Source of the DNA: CBDIDH01 sp965277595
GTDB lineage: Bacteria > Planctomycetota > Planctomycetia > Isosphaerales > Isosphaeraceae
DNA length: 64,000 nt
Direction of reading: 5' to 3'
NCBI GenBank assembly: GCA_965277595.1
Contig: CBDIDH010000002.1
Coordinates: forward strand, 3,224,001 to 3,288,000
Part shown: piece after piece, positions 59,002 to 64,000 of the stretch
How the letters are laid out: every line of letters starts with the position of its first letter
Position numbering within the stretch: position 1 is the stretch's first letter
The notes under the pieces: generated by a model
Seen by the model: only the letters and a program-made list of their open reading frames with translations
What the model was told of the DNA's origin: nothing
Databases searched by the model: none
Made by a program: the position numbers and the translations under genes

Positions 59002-59339
59002 TCTGGGCTGGCCGTTCCTCACCGAAGGGCCGCCCAAACGCTGAGATCATGCCCGAACGCCGGGAAATCGTCCCGCACGGTCCGAGAGGCCCGCGTTCGG
59101 AAACCCTGTTCGACGGCGCCTTCCGAGTCATCAGGGAACGCCAGTTCGTCAAGTTCGAGTTCCCCGGCGAGCCGACACCGGAGCAAATCGAAAAGCTCGA
59201 CCAAGCGCGATTCTACCGGATCGCCGGACGCGACCTCTGGACTTCCCCGGCCTCGGCCCCGCAGATCGAAGCGGCCATGCAGTTGGTGGCGGAGTTCAGC
59301 GGCAGGACGGAGCTGCTTGAACAAGGGCAAGCCAGATGA
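58998..59339 (+). CDS. Hypothetical protein (113 residues)
   Basis: Starts in an ATGA overlap and ends in another, so it is translationally coupled on both sides. Contains GAFRVIRERQFVKFEFPGEP and EQIEKLDQARFYRIAGRDLW, then a C-terminal helix (QIEAAMQLVAEFSGRTELLE). Compact alpha/beta domain by appearance; not recognised. Confidence 0.65.
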   Translation: MIWAGRSSPKGRPNAEIMPERREIVPHGPRGPRSETLFDGAFRVIRERQFVKFEFPGEPTPEQIEKLDQARFYRIAGRDLWTSPASAPQIEAAMQLVAEFSGRTELLEQGQAR

Positions 59340-59503
59340 CCGCCCGCACGCCATCTCACGAGCCGGTGAAGACGTGGAGCGGGAGCGTCAAGGGCGAGCT
59401 CGACGCGTTCCTCGAATACGCAAAGCAGAAAGAGACGTATCCGGCCGTGATCGACCGCATCGAGGGGTTGGTGAGCGAGTTCAAACGGGAGCGAGGCCGC
59501 TAA
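59336..59503 (+). CDS. Small protein (55 residues)
   Basis: ATG 59336 overlaps the previous TGA. Contains GELDAFLEYAKQKETYPAVI and ends VSEFKRERGR. The middle LDAFLEYAKQK resembles the first half of the shared tail, but it lies 25 residues from the end and lacks the closing G-x-E-R, so I do not count it. Unknown function. Confidence 0.6.
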   Translation: MTARTPSHEPVKTWSGSVKGELDAFLEYAKQKETYPAVIDRIEGLVSEFKRERGR

Positions 59504-59517
59504 CCAACCTGACTGAA

Positions 59518-59533
59518 GGGGCAATGCTGCCCC
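59518..59533. terminator. Small hairpin after the 55-residue gene
   Basis: GGGGCA (59,518-59,523) pairs with TGCCCC (59,528-59,533), loop of 4, 14 bp after the stop codon. No T-run follows. The remaining gap to 59,715 shows no gene. Confidence 0.35.
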
Positions 59534-59715
59534 TCGCCTCCAAGGTCGATAATCGCGGTTCCTCCCAACCTTCCGCGCTACGCTTGTGCAGGCCGGTGCC
59601 CTCCTCGATTTTCTCCCTCTTCCGGCTCACCCCGCTCTGAAGCCTGCCTTCAGGCAGCGAATGACGGCGCTCGCCGCATCGCAGCCTTTTCTAACTTCAG
59701 ACGGAGACCGCAGCC

Positions 59716-60519
59716 ATGACCACCACCCTGACCCGCGACCAGCTCCGCTCCGCCACCCCGTCCGTGTTCGCCTCGACGCCCTACGAGGGGATGAGCCCTC
59801 GCTACCGGATGGTTCCGACCATCGAAGTCGTGGACATCCTCCGCGAGCGGGGATTCCAGCCGGTCAAGGCCGTCCAGAGCCGCAGCCGGATCGAGGGGAA
59901 GCAGGCGTACACCCGTCACATGATCCGCTTCCGCCATGCCGACTACCTGACCCCGCAGACGGTCGGCACCGAGCTGCCGGAACTCGTCCTCTCGAACAGC
60001 CACGACGGCACCGCGGCCTATCGCTTCGCCTCCGGAATCTTCCGCCTGGTGTGCTCCAACGGGCTCGTTGTCGCATCCTCCGATTTCGGCAGCATCAGCG
60101 TCAAACACTCCGGCGGCTCGGATTTTCATGACCGGATCATCGATGCGACCTTCCGCATCGTGGAGGACACGCCCAAGGTTCTCGAGCAGATCGAGACCTG
60201 GAAGCAGCTCGCCCTCCCCGCCCCGGTGCAGCACGCCTACGCAGAGGCCGCCCACGTCTTGCTGGACACGCCGCACGTCACCCCGGAGCAGCTCCTGGCA
60301 CCTCGCCGCACCGAAGACCAGCCCGGCCCGGACGGCAGCCGCAGTCTCTGGGGGACGTTCAATACTGTGCAGGAATCCATGCTGAAGGGCGGAATCCAGG
60401 GGAAGACGAACACCGGCCGCCGGACGACGACCAGGCCGGTGAAGGCAGTTGAACGGGATTTGAAGCTCAATAAGGCCCTCTGGACATTGGCAGCGAAGCT
60501 GGCTGAGACGCTCGGTTGA
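59716..60519 (+). CDS. DUF932-like protein (267 residues)
   Basis: GGAGACCG precedes ATG 59716. Nearly collinear with the partial protein at 1-229 of element A (RYRMVPTIEVVDILRERGFQ in both up to one residue). The central signature FASGIFRLVCSNGLVVASSD and VKHSGGSDFHDRIID define the DUF932 family of phage and plasmid proteins. Ends with a helical part (VERDLKLNKALWTLAAKLAE). Function unknown; likely an early element gene, since it is the most conserved. Confidence 0.85.
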   Translation: MTTTLTRDQLRSATPSVFASTPYEGMSPRYRMVPTIEVVDILRERGFQPVKAVQSRSRIEGKQAYTRHMIRFRHADYLTPQTVGTELPELVLSNSHDGTAAYRFASGIFRLVCSNGLVVASSDFGSISVKHSGGSDFHDRIIDATFRIVEDTPKVLEQIETWKQLALPAPVQHAYAEAAHVLLDTPHVTPEQLLAPRRTEDQPGPDGSRSLWGTFNTVQESMLKGGIQGKTNTGRRTTTRPVKAVERDLKLNKALWTLAAKLAETLG

Positions 60520-60566
60520 CCGTCCATCCAGGCCACGGACGGCCATCTTACCACCAGGAACCAGCG

Positions 60567-60776
60567 ATGACCCCATCCTTCCGCACGGGGCAGCTCCGCA
60601 TCTGCCCCTACTTCCTTGAAGCCATCCCACGGCCCGCGATGGTGGCCGCTATCGTGAAGCACGCTACCAGACCGCCCATCGACGGCGAGATTCGTACGCA
60701 GCACGAGCACGCAGGCAAGGCGTTCGTCATCGTCACTGCGGCGTGCCGATCAGAGACCCGAATCGAACTGGCATGA
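60567..60776 (+). CDS. Small hypothetical protein (69 residues)
   Basis: ATG 60567 with AGGA upstream; stop overlaps the next ATG. Sequence with RICPYFLEAIPRPAMVAAIV and a C-terminal strand KAFVIVTAAC. Not recognised. Confidence 0.55.
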   Translation: MTPSFRTGQLRICPYFLEAIPRPAMVAAIVKHATRPPIDGEIRTQHEHAGKAFVIVTAACRSETRIELA

Positions 60777-61441
60777 CCGCTCACCTGACCATCCGCAATA
60801 GCCGCTTCGTATGGAGCGGCTATAACGCTTCCGGGGACCCGTCGCACGCCCAAGCCCTAGTCGCTGAGGTCGGCCGACATTTCATCCTGACGGGTGACGG
60901 CACGCTCTACCTGATCGGTCCGGGCCAGATGCGGTTCGCCGAATTCTCGCCAGAGGCGTTCGTCATCGCCGCCCGATCCGGGATGTTCGGGTTCCGCGTC
61001 CTGCTCGACGACGAGCGGACCGCGAGACGCCGGGACAGGGAAGACCGGAGGCGGCACAAGCTCGGCTGCAGGGGGCGCATCGCCGAGGATCACAGGGCCG
61101 GTAAAACTCCCGACCGAGTTGCGCACGACGACGAGCCGTGCTATCGATCCAAGATGGATCGAGGAGCACCAGGTTCGGCAGGAGGTCGCGCAACGTTTGA
61201 GCGCCACGGCCGCGATCATATGAAAGCCATCGGCGCCCGGGGTTTCCAGGCTTTCACGGATCGATACTTCGCGGGCGACCGGCAGCAGGCCACCGAATGG
61301 CTACGCCTCCGCGCTCACGAGAAGAGGCTCGATGGGTTCGTCGACAAGGAGCTGGCCCGCAGGCTCGACCAGGGTCAGGAAATAGCCTCGATGGAGCTGC
61401 CCATTCTGAGCGACCCGGACGAGGACGGGATTCCGTTTTGA
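60773..61441 (+). CDS. Two-part hypothetical protein (222 residues)
   Basis: ATG 60773 in an ATGA overlap. The N-terminal 85 residues form a strand-rich domain (RFVWSGYNASGDPSHAQALV; FILTGDGTLYLIGPGQ). Residues 86-135 are Arg/Asp-rich and look like linker. The C-terminal part begins GSAGGRATFERHGRDHMKAI and resembles the GG-rich KGG-type motif of small phage or element proteins. It could be two genes fused or run together; a start near 61,153 would separate them. Function unknown. Confidence 0.55.
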   Translation: MTAHLTIRNSRFVWSGYNASGDPSHAQALVAEVGRHFILTGDGTLYLIGPGQMRFAEFSPEAFVIAARSGMFGFRVLLDDERTARRRDREDRRRHKLGCRGRIAEDHRAGKTPDRVAHDDEPCYRSKMDRGAPGSAGGRATFERHGRDHMKAIGARGFQAFTDRYFAGDRQQATEWLRLRAHEKRLDGFVDKELARRLDQGQEIASMELPILSDPDEDGIPF

Positions 61442-61545
61442 GCCATGGCAGGTAAAATAACGGATCGCGAGTCACCGCTACTCGTTTGGGTGCCCGAAAA
61501 CGGTTAGAGTGACTCGGATTCGCCTTTACTCTGGAGAACAATCCG

Positions 61546-62007
61546 ATGCCGACCGAAGCTGACCGACAGCGCGTGTCGAGCCGGATCGCCGAACTGACCC
61601 GCCTTGAATACCATGGCGGTTCCAGTTTCTGGGCTGATCGGGGGATAGAAGGTGAAAAGAAAGTCCCGGCGGACTGGCATTACTTCCCGCCAGGTACCAG
61701 CAAGAGCGAAATCTTGGCAGGCCTCGGTGAGGGCTACGAAACCAAATCGTGGCCAGAGATGAATGATGACGACAGAAGAGAGGTGGTTCGGGGCTACGTG
61801 AAATCAGACGGGTTTAGCAAGGAGGAATTCGGTCACATGATCGAAAATGTGGTCAGGGACGAAGGCCAGAATCCTGCAACCTGGTTCGAGGGTATTCCGA
61901 TTTCCCCAAGCAAGGATGCCGTCAAATCCGACTTCGATCGCATGCTCGACGAATACGGCCGGGCAGCGCCTGCCTTGGCACCGGACCGCGATGGACCGGA
62001 ACGGTGA
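61546..62007 (+). CDS. Tail-bearing protein (153 residues)
   Basis: GGAGAACAATCCG precedes the ATG. The first 110 residues (MPTEADRQRVSSRIAELTRL onward; SWPEMNDDDRREVVRGYV, GFSKEEFGHMIENVV) resemble the first domain of the 243-residue protein at 48,986, which likewise starts MPT. The end is the shared tail FDRMLDEYGRA-APALAPDRD-GPER. The YodL-like middle domain of the larger protein is missing, so the pair looks modular. Confidence 0.68.
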   Translation: MPTEADRQRVSSRIAELTRLEYHGGSSFWADRGIEGEKKVPADWHYFPPGTSKSEILAGLGEGYETKSWPEMNDDDRREVVRGYVKSDGFSKEEFGHMIENVVRDEGQNPATWFEGIPISPSKDAVKSDFDRMLDEYGRAAPALAPDRDGPER

Positions 62008-62044
62008 CTCAAACCTCATTTGGGTGGTCAACTGGAGCGAATGG

Positions 62045-62599
62045 TTAGGAGGCGCCTTCGCGGAGCCGGTGTTCCTCCTCGTCGAACCAATGGACGAACT
62101 CGTGGGATGCCTTGATAACGGCCTCCACCGTAACATCGACGCCTAGGCCCAATGCGGTCGGAAGTCGGCGGCTGAGGATACGAACCGGGCCACCTGGTGG
62201 GCACATGAGGAACGACTTGTAGTTGTCGAACTGCTCGCCCCAGTTGGTCAGAAAGTTGAATTTGCCCCACGCCGACCAGTCCGCTTGGCACTGATCCAGG
62301 GAGCGGTCGTCGAGCACCTTCACATCCCCGTGGTAGCCGTAAAGCAGCCTATCCAGCAAATTCCAGGCGTCGAGATCGGCGACCCCCTCCAACTCTGGAG
62401 ACCAGAGTTCTTCGAGCCACGAAGGCAGCATCTGAAACGCGCAATAAGCCGGATAAAGGGCGCATTGCCGTTCGGTTATGTCGCCGAGTGGCACGCCCCG
62501 GCACCAGACGCACATCTGCCCCCAGACGGATGACGGGGGCTTAAGGCTTGGTTCGACGTAAGCCTCGATGGCGAAGTCGGCAGGATTCCCGAAGAGCAT
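62045..62599 (-). CDS. Imm42-like immunity protein
   Basis: 184 residues from ATG 62599 (upstream codons rejected). The start MLFGNPADFAIEAYVEP and the following W-G-x-x-x-x-W-x-x-G strand pattern are those of Imm42-type immunity proteins, which neutralise polymorphic toxins. A second half with LLDRLLYGYHGDVKVLDDRS and a helical end follows. No toxin gene with a recognisable delivery domain is adjacent in the window, so this is an orphan immunity gene or its toxin is beyond the edge. Likely cargo of element B. Confidence 0.6.
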   Translation of the reverse strand: MLFGNPADFAIEAYVEPSLKPPSSVWGQMCVWCRGVPLGDITERQCALYPAYCAFQMLPSWLEELWSPELEGVADLDAWNLLDRLLYGYHGDVKVLDDRSLDQCQADWSAWGKFNFLTNWGEQFDNYKSFLMCPPGGPVRILSRRLPTALGLGVDVTVEAVIKASHEFVHWFDEEEHRLREGAS

Positions 62600-62732
62600 G
62601 GTATTCGCGCCACCCAACGACGATGCACAGCGGCCAGCCCGCGCGAGCAACCATCGATTGTATCAAAAACCGACCGCAGTGTGGTGGGGTCCGCGGCGGC
62701 GAGAGGTTAGTGGAAAATCCCGGTTCACGCGC

Positions 62733-63263
62733 TCAGAAATCCCAGACAGACAACCAGACTCGGCGAGATCCGGGGTCGATAATTAGCAGGTTTCCATTAT
62801 GCCAAGGCAAGGATGCACAGCAACGCTCGCGAGCCGCAAAAATGACCGATGTGGAACTCAGCAAGTCAACCAATTCCTTATCACCGCTATAAGAGCTGGG
62901 CTTGCCGACTACCCCACCCCAAGATACACCGGATGTGCCGAATGAGCAGTGGATGCCCGCCTCTCCGGGTATCGGTCCATGTCTCCAATTGCCGCCCCAC
63001 GGTGCTGGGCCTTCCAACCACTTTTGGATCGTTGCCTCGTCAGCATCGAACACGACGTAGAACTCGCCGTCACCGAGGAAACCTCCGTGTGAATCCACGG
63101 ATCTTACGAGGCTGCCATTCGGCGGCCACGCTAAGCCGGTTGAGTCGGCGAAATGGAGCCTTGAACCAGAACCGCCGGTCGTAACTCGAAAGGCGCACCA
63201 ATAGGTAGTAAAGGCGATCAAAGCCAACAAAGCGAGGGCAGCGATCGACTTTCGAGACGCCAT
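62733..63263 (-). CDS. Membrane-anchored or exported hypothetical protein (176 residues)
   Basis: ATG 63263 gives a basic start and one hydrophobic helix (IAALALLALIAFTTYWCAF), uncleaved anchor or signal. The outer part has GDGEFYVVFDADEATIQKWL and a GVSWGG-type loop. The upstream frame extension to 63419 looks non-coding. Not a recognised family. Situated 133 bp upstream of the Imm42-like gene on the same strand. Confidence 0.5.
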   Translation of the reverse strand: MASRKSIAALALLALIAFTTYWCAFRVTTGGSGSRLHFADSTGLAWPPNGSLVRSVDSHGGFLGDGEFYVVFDADEATIQKWLEGPAPWGGNWRHGPIPGEAGIHCSFGTSGVSWGGVVGKPSSYSGDKELVDLLSSTSVIFAARERCCASLPWHNGNLLIIDPGSRRVWLSVWDF

Positions 63264-63495
63264 AAGGGCTCGTGCGCTGATAGCCAATTGCGAGTCCGCC
63301 GCCAAACGCCAGGAAGCCGAGTGGACGGCCACGACGACCTCTCGCCCGACCCAAAGTGTTACTCGTTGTGATTTTAGCAAAGGTCGGCCAGGATCGCCAG
63401 CGAGAAACGGGGCACACACGGTTGGCGAACGAATCCGACCTCGGCACAGAGTCAGTAGGGGTAACCGATCGTCAGTCGAGTTGGCCGAGGCCTGT

Positions 63496-64000
63496 CTACC
63501 CCTTCCCGAGCAGCAGATCGATCACCCAGCAGCTGCGAACATGCGGACCACCGTTCCGGCAGTGTGACAGGACCCTGGGATGATCGCATCCAGACTCCTC
63601 GATGGCGTCGGCCAAGATCGGCATCCGGTGGAAGGCAAGCTCGGCGTAGACCGACTCGACCAGGTCGGCAACCGTGGGTGTCCGCCAGCTTGGGTCGAGC
63701 GCAACGGGCCGGTAAGGATTGCCGATGACGCAGCGAAGGAGCGGGGCTTGTCCTTGGACGACCGATATGAAGTCGCCCCAACCGGTCGCGACCCCAAGGT
63801 TCATCGCTGCCGCCGTCGCGCATTGCAGGCCATTCATGCTGGTTAACTTGAGAGTCATTTCCTCAAGGCAATGGCTCTGCGCATTCGGGGTCGGGATGGC
63901 CATGATTGCGTCGTAGATCGCGGCCAACTCCTGCCTGTCAGCTCGTCCGTCCGCGAACCGTTCGGCGGCGTCCACTGCCCGCCGGAAGAGGTTCATCTCG
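63496..64000 (-). CDS. Planctomycete-type hypothetical protein, C-terminal part
   Basis: The frame runs through the right window edge, and the visible 167 codons lack a convincing start (the ATG at 63,996 is preceded by an in-frame Glu codon). RRAVDAAERFADGRADRQEL, then GNPYRPVALDPSWRTPTVAD, MPILADAIEESGCDHP and HVRSCWVIDLLLGKG are hallmarks of a large paralogous family in planctomycetes and some actinobacteria, whose function is not known. The true N-terminus lies beyond 64,000. Could be element cargo or resident gene. Confidence 0.7.
   Translation of the reverse strand, partial: EMNLFRRAVDAAERFADGRADRQELAAIYDAIMAIPTPNAQSHCLEEMTLKLTSMNGLQCATAAAMNLGVATGWGDFISVVQGQAPLLRCVIGNPYRPVALDPSWRTPTVADLVESVYAELAFHRMPILADAIEESGCDHPRVLSHCRNGGPHVRSCWVIDLLLGKG

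Larger units (their letters stand above)
47666..64000. mobile_element. Integrative element B (left part, continues past window)
   Basis: It begins at the truncated tRNA-Gln with an integrase 90 bp inside, then a convergent excisionase-like gene and a minus-strand chain of small genes, coupling ATPase, ParB and DUF932-like genes, a divergent promoter region and a plus-strand set with a second DUF932 gene. Gene order mirrors element A. The right boundary is not visible; the genes after 62,007 are probably cargo but could be chromosomal. No match to a tRNA-Gln 3' half was found before 64,000. Confidence 0.85.

Noticed and set aside
59336..59503. Seventh tail-bearing protein
   Set aside because: LDAFLEYAKQK resembles the first half of the tail but lies in the middle of the 55-residue protein, and the closing G-x-E-R is missing.

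Overview
The window looks like chromosome of a planctomycete, probably of the Isosphaeraceae type. Lineage markers in the middle third are a DUF1559 pseudopilin-like protein, a DUF1570 putative peptidase, a PVC-type cytochrome c dehydrogenase with a DUF1080-like tail, a giant DUF11/DUF4214 surface protein with an LExR-type start, and a high-GC genome with many GTG/TTG starts.

Layout: (1) positions 1 to about 11,195 are the right-hand part of an integrative element (element A) lying against the 3' end of a tRNA-Pro(CGG) at 11,196-11,270. (2) 11,300-47,600 is resident chromosome. It holds a glucose-oxidation cluster (gnd, zwf, opcA, glk, a GH63-like glucosidase), a secreted PVC dehydrogenase, a P-II protein, an XRE-S24 repressor, an FHA protein, a 1,554-residue DUF4011-type helicase, an aldehyde:ferredoxin-oxidoreductase-type tungstoenzyme with a MoaD-like partner, DUF1559 and a giant repeat protein. 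Several kinds of dispersed repeat lie between these genes. (3) About 47,666 to beyond 64,000 is a second integrative element (element B), next to a tRNA-Gln(CTG) gene that has lost its 3' half.

The main result is that A and B are two diverged members of one element family, in mirror orientation with their integrase ends facing the 36-kb chromosomal segment. They share, in the same order, a tyrosine integrase, a convergent excisionase-like HTH gene, a 90-110-residue protein, a 60-residue protein, a membrane/coiled-coil/zinc-ribbon protein, small membrane proteins, small proteins with a common C-terminal tail, a membrane protein, a VirD4/TraG-like ATPase, a ParB-like protein and a divergent 368-370-residue protein. 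Across a divergent promoter region they share a 174/202-residue protein and a DUF932 protein. No relaxase and no VirB channel genes are visible in the part shown.

The most unusual feature is the C-terminal tail, roughly [FY]-E-x-x-L-x-x-Y-A followed by 7-12 variable residues and G-[IPM]-E-R. It ends at least six otherwise different small proteins of the two elements. Because type IV coupling ATPases select substrates by their C-termini, I infer that the tail may be a docking or export signal read by the element ATPase. That is a hypothesis from pattern and context only. Element B also carries likely cargo at its right side: an Imm42-like immunity protein, an anchored protein and a planctomycete-type protein cut by the window edge.
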